From positions 262,702,687 to 262,766,686 of the forward strand of contig NC_069658.1 of assembly GCF_027244095.1 (NCBI RefSeq): DNA of 64,000 bases, in the 5' to 3' direction. A model generated the notes under the pieces. That model did not search any database and was not told the origin of the DNA. It was given only the letters and a program-made list of their open reading frames with translations. Shown here in pieces: positions 21,632-33,600 of the stretch. A program made the position numbers and the translations under genes. Source of the stretch: Hemicordylus capensis. Lineage: Eukaryota; Chordata; Lepidosauria; Squamata; Cordylidae. Every line of letters begins with the position of its first letter. The first letter of the stretch is position 1.

Positions 21632-24562
21632 GTAACCTAGAATGACCCAAAGGAAGGATGGGCACTGAGGATAGCTCAGTGGCAGAGCATCTGCTTTCCA
21701 TGTCGAAGGTCCCAGGTTCAATCCCTGGCATCTCTAGAGGGCAGGCAGACAGTCTTCTCTCAAATCCTAGAGAACTGCTCTCTGTCAATGTAGACAATCC
21801 TCAGCTAGACAGAATCAGGAGCTTTCCCAGACAGCAGGCTTTACTGTGGGTTTTTGGAGAGGCTTTTACTATGAATTGCCCCCTCAAAACCTGATGATAA
21901 AAGTTTTTTTTAACCTTGGATTTCTTTTGGGCTACACTCTAACATGTAACCCTAATTGTGTGTGAGGTGCTCCCCAATAGCTTGCAGGGACTTCAGGGTA
22001 AATTTGGCCGATATGTGAACGTACCTCCTCCATTCCAGAGGAGAGGTGAACTAAAAGCTGGGTGTGAAAAACTCCCATGGTGTGAGTCAGTGTCAGGCAG
22101 CTTCCTATGTACCTATGGAAACGTGCTTCTTAACCTCTGGGCTTGACTCCCACATGCATGTATGCATCTCTTGATGCATGGTAGGCTCATTCACACAATT
22201 AAAATTAGGGCAGGGCACTTGTTTGGGAGCTGTCCGTGCTCTCGTCCGCAAGGGGGAAAGCAAGGTCAGAGGAGGAGGAAGTGATTGTTTGGGAGAAAGG
22301 AGCTGAGATGGATGGCATTTCCTCCTGCTTCGGGAAAGTACCTGTAAAGTCAGTGCGCAGTAAAGCACTGTCTGACCCAGCCCCACTTCTTAGATAGTCA
22401 CTTCCTCCTGCTCTGACCTTCCTTTCCCCCTCGCAAACAAGAGCACACACGGTTAGGTAGGGCACTTGTCCTGTCCTAAGAATTACAGTTTGTGGATGAG
22501 CCAGGTGTGTTGTCAGTCAATGACTCACAGCTGAACACGTGAACGACCACCTCCAGCAGAAGATACTGAGGCGGGTCTCGCGATCAGTGAGACCTGCCTC
22601 AAGAGGGTTAGTGGGGAGAGTGGGTTTAGCCCATTCTCCCTGCACATGAGCAGGCTGCAGCCTTGGGTGGGGGGCTTTGGCGTTCAGGGGCTGTGTGGGT
22701 GCGCAGAGCATGCAGGAGAGACCCCCGAGTCGGAAGGCTGCTTTTTAGCCTCCCAGTCGGGGGTTTCCTCATGAGTTGCCATGGCACAGAGCCATGCCAC
22801 GGCAACACACGATCATAGAGCCCAGGTTGGCGGAGCGCTCGATCTGCCAACCTGGGCTTAGGGGAGGGCTTCGCAAGCGGGTTACCCGCTTTGCGGCAAC
22901 CAGGCTCGCCTGTGAGCCCGGTGCTTCTCACGGTCTGCTGAAATCAGGCTAGGCTCCCCTAGCCCGATTTTAGCCGATCGTGAGAATAGCCTCACTGTAT
23001 GCGAGAAAATGTTCTGACTGTGGAGTTGGATCTGTGACACTCATTTCACACGTGCATGCCATTCCTTGATGTTATTGACTAGCGAATACACTCACTTGAA
23101 ATTGCTCTTCAAGCAGGGGTAGTTAAAACCAAATGTCTTGAAATGAGGGAAGCCCATCTTGCTCCAAATAGTGGGGTGGATTCATGGCTATGGAGGTCCC
23201 CCCAGTGGGGAATGGATTAAATGGAATGATGTGCCACAGAGAGACTAGATTCAGACATGGATGCCATATTGAAACAGCTTCTTGCAGCAGAGGTGACGAA
23301 TCCACCACAGGGCTATTGGGGGCGGGAGGCTGGCAGTTATTTATCTGAGCGCTGTGGCACTGCCATGCTTTCCCTCTTGGGATGCCTTTGAAATTAAGGG
23401 GTGAGTCAAAAAGTAAAGAGCTGCAATCTAAGCCCTTAGTTGCAAGCCCGGAGCTAGCTGGTGGCGTGGTGTGTACCTTCCACACCAAAAAATTCTCTTC
23501 CATCCCCAGCTTCACTGACTGTTTTCACTGAACATTTTATAACCTGCCTCCCCTGACTTCTGCAATCCCGCCCCCGCCCCCGCCATCCAGATTTTGAGGC
23601 TGGTTACAGGCCTGCTTATTTGTGATACATCAGGGCATTCAGCACTCATTTTAAGGAATCAGATGAATTCACAAGAGTGTGGTCTTGTTTTAAGATCATC
23701 CTTGGATGTATTCATCTGATTCCTGAAAACAACCAAAACTCCTGGCCAGCAACTGAAGGAGCCCTTCTTAGGACACGTTGGAAGGTGGTGAATCAGATCA
23801 GGAGTCCTTGTCACACAGCGCTCTCCTATTTAGAGCGGCAACTGGGAAGATCAATTGGTGGTACTCAGGGATCCATATTTGTCCCTGTGGCCACCCAGTT
23901 GCTGATCTCATCTTTGGAATGTCTGTCCCCCTAGGAGCTAATATTTCATGCAAAGGAGGGTGTTCAGAAACAAATTACATTTCCTGATAGGTTTGCATAC
24001 CCTAGAAGCAATTTTTACATCATCTAATGGCTTTGCTCACATCTAAGTGTGTACTGGGTGATTATAATAGTTGTTAGTTAAAGTAGAAAGAAAACTTTAC
24101 AGGACTAAAATTTAGTGAGTTTTTCAGATCTTAATTCATGATTTCAATGATTCAAAAATTAAGGGGCACCTTTTAAAACACTTAAATGTTTAATAACATT
24201 GCCTACAGCCATATTTTATTCCCTATTCTTTCGTTTTAATGCCAAGGCAGGATAAAACATGTTAAAATAAATAGCGTGTTTGACATTTAAAAGTACATTC
24301 TAGTTAGATTTTCCCCCTTCAGTTGGTTTGTTTATGTATGTATGTATTGTTGTAGCCTATCTGATAATCCATTTTGTTATTTAGAAGTTTGTCCCAGGAT
24401 GGGTAGTCAAATCCCCATTCAGCCATGAAACTAGCTGGGTGACTCTGGGCCAGTCACTTCTCTCTTAGCCTAGCCTACTTCACAGGGTTGTTGTGAAAGA
24501 GAAACTCAAGTATGTAGTACACCGCTCTGGGCTCCTTGGAGGAAGAGCGGGATATAAATGTA

Positions 24563-24602
<40 letters not shown>

Positions 24603-27600
24603 TAATATAATAGAGAATATGGGAGCAGAGTCAGAAAGGGAGGGGGAGAGGGAGAAGGACAATACAGAGAGCTGAAATGGGGTTGTTTTTTAAAAATAAA
24701 ATTCTTAATGCAACTTACCACAGTCACTTTGTGTTTACATGGGAAGCAAGTGTAAAATGTATGTCTTTTGATTTATATCCCACCCTATTCCAAGGGTTCA
24801 AGGTAACTAACAGCAATTTAATTATCTATCTATCGAAGTCCATGTTGCCGCCTTAAAAGATCCTCACCAAAAAAGATCAGATAAATTGACCCAGGAGGAG
24901 AGAAGGCAGTGGGCAGGGTGGTGTCAGCAGACTGTAAAGGTACAGTGTGCGGCCGAGTTGGTTTTGATTCCTGGAAAAAGACTGTACCCTTGAGCAAATG
25001 CCACGCAAATTATGCTGCTGGCCACTTAATATTTCCGCTCCTTCCCGCCAGCACAAGGAGCTGCTATTTCCGTTCCTTCACAATGTCCAGAGCTCTGCTA
25101 CACTGGGAGAATCAGGGGTGGGAGAATCGGGGGTGGCTCCAGCTACACTGATGCTAGGAGGCAGTAGCATAGGGAGGCCAGCTGTGGCCCCAGTTCAGCC
25201 TGCTGCTAGCGGGCCCCCCAGCCACACCCCCTGCATCAGATGTCAGCATCTGATGTCAGACACAGGGTGTGTGGTTTTGCTTGCAAACGGGGGTGCGTGC
25301 CCCATTTGCGAGCAAAATCTGGCCCCACTGCATTTGCAGCGCAGCCAGGACGGCTCTCCCTACCTTTTAAAGTCATCAATTTCCAGGTGCCTATTGAAAG
25401 CACGCGCCTGGGCATTTTTCACACAGCAGGTTTTACTGGGAGTTTACTGTGAGGCTTTACTGTGAGTTCAAAGCTGCCCCGAAAACTTGACACAAAAAGT
25501 GTAATTTTTTTACCCCGGATACAAATCGGGCTACACTCTAATGCACAGTGGAAAACACAAATCATGTGTGAAGTGCTCCCTGACAGCTCACAGGGAATTC
25601 GGGGTAAATCTGCCTGATATGTGAACACACACACCCTTCATTTTGGAGGAGATGCGAGCAAAAAGCCCTGTATGAAAAATGCCCTGGAAATTTGAATGGC
25701 TTAATATTGTGAAGAATATTGTTAAGAGAAACTCTCCAGCGATGGCTTCAGTCAGAGTCCTGAAAAGTAAGTGTCTGGTGGTGGTTTTGCTTGCTTCCTG
25801 TCTTCCCCAGGCATGGAGGAGTAAATCTGTTGACTGATTGTAGCTTTATGGTCAGTGTGGTTAAATCTATGCACACACCTGTATCTGCACAACTTCTTGA
25901 TATTAGCTTGCATTGCCAACATGGCACTTCAGATTGTGCTATTGATACACCACAGACTTTTCCAGGATTGGCTTGAGTAGCTGACATGGGTGGGCGCTTT
26001 CCAAATTAGACCCTGCAACGGGGTCACAACGTATCTCTGAAGTGTGCTTCCACACTTCCTGCGTTGTGACTCTGCAGTCCCTACACTGACAGCAGGGTGC
26101 TGTTCAGATTTCCAATGCCGTGTTTTGAATTTAATCACTGTGATATAGTGCTATAACGTTGTGTATCTGGCGTAAAAAGGTTGCTGTTTCTTCAGCTCCC
26201 CCTGCTGTTTACATTTTGAATGAATTTGCCTGTACGGAAGCATTTTGCTGCTGTTGAGCAGCTGATCTGGAAAGCGCCATGGTCACTTCTAATGTTGTCT
26301 GATCCAATCAGCTTTGTATTCCAGTCCCTGATGTTTATGTTCTAGTACAATGGCTGATTGAGCTGTGACTTCCTATTATTTGTTAAAATGGTAAAAGCCA
26401 AGCAAGAAAGAGAACTACTTATCTTAAAAAAAAAAAAAAAAAAAAAGAGGCAAAGTCCCCCCCCCCCCCGCAAGAGTCATCTTCACTTGCCCCCCATAAC
26501 TTAGATGGTAAATATACCTTTGATTTGTGGTGTCAAGTCAAAAATGTACATTTATGTTTGTCTTTAGGCTAAAAGTCATCGCTATTTGCAAATGTTGAAA
26601 GAAGAGAGAGAGGCAGTTATGTTACTAAAATCAGATAGGGAGAAGTCAACTCGGGAATTGCTGGTAAGTGCTATTATGATATACTGTGTAAGTAAAGGTG
26701 CAATTAGCAAGTTGGCTACACTACAAATAGATTTATCTCTACTCCTTTGGTACCCTGGATTTAAATGTATTGACTTGTACAAGGAGTGGTTGAACATTTC
26801 TTAGCTTCAACAGAATTGAGCTTGGTTTGGGCTTAGGCTGAATTCAGTCACATCTCATATGCAAGTCCCACAGATTTCAATGGAAATAGAGTTAGAGGAA
26901 GGCAGTGAAGATAGTGTGGGAGTCCAGGAAAGCAAGTCCTATGAGGAACAGTTAAAGGAGTTGGATATGTTTAGCATGGAGAAGAGGAGACTAAGGGATG
27001 ATATGATAGCCATCTTCGACTATCTGAAAGGCTGTCGCATAGAAGAAGGAGTAGACTTGTTTCGTGATGCTCCTGAGGGCAGGACTAGGACCCTGAAGGC
27101 TGAAATCACAAGGAAACAGATTTAGGCTAGACATTAGGAAGAATTTCCTAACTATATGTTTGACAGTGATTCAGTCTGCCTCACGCAGCAGTGGGCTCTC
27201 AGTTACTTTTCAAATAGAGACTGAACAGCAGGGGCATTGCTAGGTACTTCAAAGGTACTAATAGCTTGCCACTGTCAGTAATCTAGGCACCGGCAGGGGG
27301 GGTCTAGAATGTAGCTCACAAAAGTCTGGGTTGCAGAGGCTAAAGCACAGCTCGGAATCGCTCTCTGGCTCAGGCTACAGGCTGTCGACACTACGGATGA
27401 CGTAAGTTGTCTTCCAGTGGTTAACTGCAAGCTGTAGACGTGCTTTATAGTCCAAGCTGATAACTCTCAGCTGGCAGGGATTCAAGGCTTATCAGCCGTC
27501 TGCAAGAGGCGTTTACTTCTCCTGCTGGGTTCCAGATGCGCCTGCCGCCTTGTGACCCATCTCTGATGTGGAGTCAGTGGGGGTTGCCTGCACAGCTCAT

Positions 27601-30600
27601 CCTCCGGTTTGTCAGTCCCTGTCTCTGCTGCCTCAGACTGCTGTGCATGCTCTGGGACATCAGCCAGACCTGCCTCAGCCATCTCTTGGGAATCGGCAGC
27701 CAGGCTCTGCCCCTCAGGCACCCCAGCATTGGCTGAAGGGCTGTCAGCATCCTCACTATCTGAGACCGAGGGTGTGACAGCCACTTGATAGTTAAAACTC
27801 AATTATACCACGCCTCCCCCCACAATAATTATGTATGCTTTTAAAAGTATCTTATATTATAGTAGTACAGCACCTATGAAGGTGGAAGCAGCAAAGAGCT
27901 AGCGGAGGCTAGGTGAGTCTTTCTCCCATGCTCTGTGCAGGGACTAGAAGACCAAGACTAGGATATTGTAGAATTGGAAAAGGTGCAGAAGAGGCAACCA
28001 AAATGATCAGGGGCCTGGAGCACCTTCCTTATGAGGCAAGGCTACAGCATCTGGGGCTCTTTACGTTGGGAAAGAGGCGACTAAGGGGAAACATTGGGTG
28101 ATGACTAAGGGGAGATACTGAGTGATGCACATTGGGATGAAGAACCCCAACTTCAAGTATATGCTGATGGGATATGAGCTGTTGGTGACTGATCAGGAGA
28201 GGGATCATGGGGTCGTGGTGGACAGCTCGTTGAAAGTGTCGACTCAATGTGCAGCAGCTGTGAAAAATGCCAATTCCATGCTAGGGATCATTAGGAAGGG
28301 GATTGAAAATAAAACTGCTAATATTATAATGTCCTTTATACAAATCTATGGTGCAGCCACATCTGGAGTACTACATATAATTCTGGTCACCACATCTAAA
28401 AAAGGACATTGTAGAACTGGAAAAGGTGCAGAAGAGGGCAACCAAGATGATCAGGGGGGCCTAGAGCACCTTTCTTATGAGGCAAGGCTACAAGATGCGT
28501 GGCTATTTAGTTTAGAAAAAAGACTGCAGGTAGACATGATAGAGGTCTATAAAATCATGCATGGTGTGGAAGAAGTGGATAGAGGGGAATTGTTCTCCAT
28601 GTCACATAACACTAGAACCAGGTTCATCCCATGAAATTGATTGTCAGGAAATCTAGGACCAAAGAACAGAAGTACGTTTTCACACAACGCATAATCAACT
28701 TGTGGAATTCTCTGCCACAAGATATGGTGACAGCCAACAACCTGGATGTCTTTAAGAGGGGTTTGGATAACTTCATGGAGGAGAGGTCTATCATCAGCTA
28801 CTAGTAGGAGGGCTATAGGCCACCTCCAGCCTCAAAGTCAAGATACCTCTGTGTACCAGTTGCAGTGGAGTAACAGCAGGAGAGAGGGCATGCCCTCAAC
28901 TCCTGCCTGTGGCTTCCAGCAGCATCTGGTGGGCCACTGTGTGAAACAGGATGCTGGACTAGATGGGCCTGATCCAGCAGAGCTGTTCTTATGACATGAT
29001 TGAGGTGTGTAAAATTATGCATGGAGTGGAGAGAGTGGACAGAGAGAAATATTTCTCCCTCTCTCACAACACTAGAACTAGGGGTCACCCCATGAAATGG
29101 AAGGTCGGGAAATTTAGGACCGACAAGAGGAAGTACTTTTTCACACAGAGCATAATTTTTCTGTGGAATTCTTTGCCATGGGATGTGGTGATGGCCACCA
29201 GCTTAGAAGGCATTAAATGGGGATTAGACAGATTCATGGAGTTCAGGTCTATCAATGGCTACTAGTCTGGCGGCTGTGGGCCATCTCCAGCTTGGTATTC
29301 ATGATGCCTCTCAATACCAGTTGCATGGGAGCAACAGCAGAAGAGAGGGCATGCACAGACCTCTTGTCTGTGGGCTACCCAGTGGCATCTGGTGGGCCAC
29401 TGTGTGAAACAGGATACTGGACTAGATGGACCTTGTGCCTGATCCAGCAGGGCTGTTCTTATGTTCTTACCACCAAGTTCCCTTCCAACTCTAAAATTCT
29501 AGGATTGTGTGAACTTGCTTCCATGTATTTATGCTTAGAAGTTTAGGGTAAACTTCTAGAGCACTTCAGTTATTTTACACTTAGGGTGTGAATCTTCTCC
29601 AGGAACTTCTGGGCTGTCTACATGGAGAGTGAGCAGTTCTGAAATTTCTGCAGACCAAATCAATCTGTATCCATCTCTTAGCTTCAACTAATGCTTACCT
29701 AATTCTGCTTTTAAGATAAAGTGGAATTGTCACAAACAATTTTCACAACCCATCTCACCAGGGCACTTTCCAGATTACGTCCTAGATCAGTAGTAATGTG
29801 CTTTGACTTGGCAGGATCATTTTGAAAACCATCCCCAGAATCTCAAACTCCTACAACAAGGGGAAAATACAGCTATTTTTCTGCAATAGACTTGCAACGT
29901 TGTAGCATTAAATCTTAAAGATAAAATCCAAAGTAAGGCATCAGAAATGTGACTGGCACCTCGCTGTCAATGCAGGGACTGTGGTGTCACAACACAGGAA
30001 GTACGGAAGCATACTTTGCAGATCTGTAGTGACACTGTGGTAAGGGTTAATCTGGAAAGCACACAGGACAGGTTGTGAAAATTAATCCCAGGTCTCCGAC
30101 CTTCCAAAGGCAATTTTGAATGAGGAACTGCTATTCCATTCATAGTGCAATCATTAAGAACTCTTTCCCCCCCGAGGAAATTCTGTATTGGCAGATGGGC
30201 AGAAGTAAGGTTTAAGAAGAGAGCAGAAGCAGAAGATGGGCAGAAGTAAGGTTTAAGAGTAAGGTTTTAGAGAGCGCCTTCTTTTACATGATCCCCACCG
30301 CACGTTAAGGTCATCTGAGGAGGTCCGTCTCCAGTTGCCACCAATTCGTCTGGTGGCGACGCAGAGGCGGGCCTTCTCTGTAGCTGCTCCTGGGCTATGG
30401 AATGCACTCCCGGCAGAAATCCGTAATCTGAGATCATTGCTGTCCTTCAAGAGAGCCCTTAAAACATACTTATTTGGCCTGGCCTTCCAGAGTTTTAAAT
30501 GATTAATTGTTTTAAACTGTTTTAAATCATTGCCCTGATTTTCAGGGCTTTTAGCTGTTTTATTGTGTTTTAATAGTTTGATTTTAATAGTTAATTTGTT

Positions 30601-33600
30601 TTTAATTGTTTTTATCATGTTGTGAACCGCCCTGAGCCGTATCGGAAGGGCGGTATAAATGTAATAAATAAATAAATAATAAAGAAATACTGTATTATTG
30701 GCACTAATGTTTCCCCCACCCTGTTTGTATCTGTCAGAGTGAAACAGAAGCTGAGAGACAGAAGCTTGTGTCAAAATTTCAGCAGCTGCACCATCTTCTT
30801 GAACAACAAGAACAAATCCTTTTGGACCAATTGAAAGATCTGACGATGGAGGTTGAAAAAAAGAAGGAAGAACACGCAACTAAATTTTCTGAGGAGATCT
30901 CTCATCTCGGTGCCCTTATCAATGAAACTGATCAGATGAGCCAGAAGTCAGCAAATGAACTCCTGTGGGTAAGGCTGTGTTGAAGCTTTTTTGTGCAATC
31001 GGGGTTGTTGTTTTTTTGCCCAAGAAATTTATTTAAAATATTCCACCCTTCTTGCCTATGCCTAAGGCAGCTTACAAAGATTAAATTAACACAACAAAAT
31101 ATATTTAAAAGCTAAAAGAGATGCATGACAGAGACAGAATAGCATATAGAAGTCAACAACATTCTTCCAAAAGCTACCTAGGCAGTTTAAATGCCATTTT
31201 AAATAAATGTTTTAAGACAATGTTGAAAACAGCATACTGAGGGAACGAGGCATATCTTCTAGGGAAGAAGTTCCAGACTTGGGCACTGCTATTGAGAAGG
31301 CCTTTAAGAATTGTCCTTCCAGTAGAGATGGGACATGTCTCTACATTTGTTCTGTGATTGTTGCATTTTCTCACTGTGCAATACTTTATATTTGCAAAAA
31401 TCCAATACTTCTTCCAGAGACTGCATTCATTGCCATGGCCATGTGAAATGACATTATGAGGCTATTCACATGACCGTGTGGGCCTACCTTCTCCAAGGTG
31501 ATTGATGGTTGTTTCTTTGGCGCGTGAGCTGCGTGCCCACACAACCTGCACTGCCAGGAGCAGCGTAGATCAGTACTGGTGCTGCTCCCGGCAGCGTGGA
31601 TCAACAGAGGCCAGGACTAGTTCCCCCAGTTTCCAGATATCCCACAAGGCACCGCGCAATGTGTAGTGCCTTGGGGGATTCCCCTATCAGACAGGTGCTC
31701 TAGGCACCCATCTCTGTGTCTCCTCAGGCTCCTGCCTGAGCTAGGTTGCTCGTGAGAACAGCTTCTAGGTGTTGAAAATGGGTCCAATTGGTGATTCAGC
31801 CCTCAGTACCATGCCCACAACATTCCAAGGCATGGTTTTGGCTTGCTTGCCCTTTTATTTTATTTTATTTTATTTTTTAAAGCTTTTAAAAATCTGTTAG
31901 GCTGTGATCTCCCTAGTTTTACATCTCCTCCACCTCCTTGAGTCCTGAATATGCATTAACAATCTGCTGGTGCAGGGGCGTAGCAAGGTTGGAGTGGGTC
32001 CAGAGACAAGATTTTAAAATGCCCCCCCGCACTGAAGCTCAGCTCATGAAGTAAAGAAATCTTAAGGTTTTGTAAATTGTGGATGATGTAAGTCATTTAA
32101 TGGTATTCGAGAAAGACATGCTGTTCTGGTAGCTCCAGGTCTTAACACTCACATCAATTTAAGAGGATCAGGGGCGTAACTACCATTAGGCAAGAGGAGG
32201 CAGTCGTCTTGGGGCCCCACTGCCTCGAGGGGCCCCCCAGAGGCACATCACATGACTCCCCACCCACCCATGTTGCACCCCCTATGAATTATGTTGAGTC
32301 TCTTGGAGATGAGCAGAGAGTAAAAAAACTAGATTCAATGTGAACTAGATATTCACCGTATTCATAATGGGGATGAGAGTGTGAGTGCATGATATATTGT
32401 GAAGTGTTTGTGTGTGTATATCAGCGAGGGGCCCATTTTAAAATCTTGTCTCTGGGCCCCCTCCAACCTTGCTATGCCCCTGCAGAGGATGAATACAACG
32501 GAAGGAAGCCCGGGCAGGTGTGCAGCGGGGCGCCGGGGGGGGGGGGGGCGGGAGTCAGTCATGTGACTTGCCTCTGGGGGGCCCTCCAAGGCAGTGGGCC
32601 CCAGACAACTGCCTCCCCTTGCCTTATTATAGTTACACCCCTGTGCTGATGAGCAGCACAGTCATTTACTCTCTATTCCCCTGCCCCCACATACAACAAA
32701 GCTATTTTCCTCCAGGTTCTTCCATGCAAAGCAGGGTCTTGCATTATTGTCATGGATGCAACTTGCAGGGGCTTCATGCAATGTCTACAAATCTCATGTA
32801 GTATGCTTGCTATAATACTGAGGAATACCTGAAAGTGAATTCATGCAATTCCCAGGGAGGAATGACTTTTGTAGTCCACCAGCTGGCAGAAATCCAGGAG
32901 AACTAGGTTATTTGAAATGGTCTAAAACTCATTATATTACATAGGAAGCTGCCTTCTACTGAGTCAGACCATAGCTCAGAATTTTCTACCCAGACTGGCA
33001 GCAGCTTCTCCAAGTTTGCAGGCAGGAGTCTCTCTCAGTCCTATCTGGAGATGCCAGGGAGGGAACTTGGAACCTTCTGAATGCAAGTATTCAGATGCTC
33101 TTCCCAGAGCGGCCTCATCCCCTAAGGGGAATATCTTATAGTGCTCACACATGTAGTCTCCAACTCCAATACAAATTCAAACCAGAGTGGGCCCTGCTTA
33201 GCAAAGAGGACAAAGGGCTTTACTTCCTATTCCCAGAGCAGGTGCTTAGCCTGAATTAAATGACTTAAGCAGTAAGCAGTTCAAGGAGAACACAATGTGG
33301 TGAGAAGGTGAACTCCTTCCCACAATAGAGAGAAAGTGGAGTGGGGTGTCCCAGTTTGCATGTTTGACAACTGCCCTGTTTGTTTTCCCACCAGAACCCT
33401 GGAAACTTCTTGAACAGGTAAGAGGCTCAGTTTTCTCTCTTGCTTCCATTTCTCCATGGAAGCACAGAATGCCTAGGAGCACTGCAGGGAACAGGCATTT
33501 CTAAAGTCATGATCTACTTTGGGATAGGAAACTATCTTCTCATTCTTTTTGCCGGGTAAACCACATTGAACACTTTTTTGTTGCTGAAAAGTGGTATTTA

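Noticed and set aside
21663-21740. Possible functional tRNA gene
   Set aside because: A and B boxes are present, but the flanks continue into a SINE body and LINE tail, so it is a SINE head.
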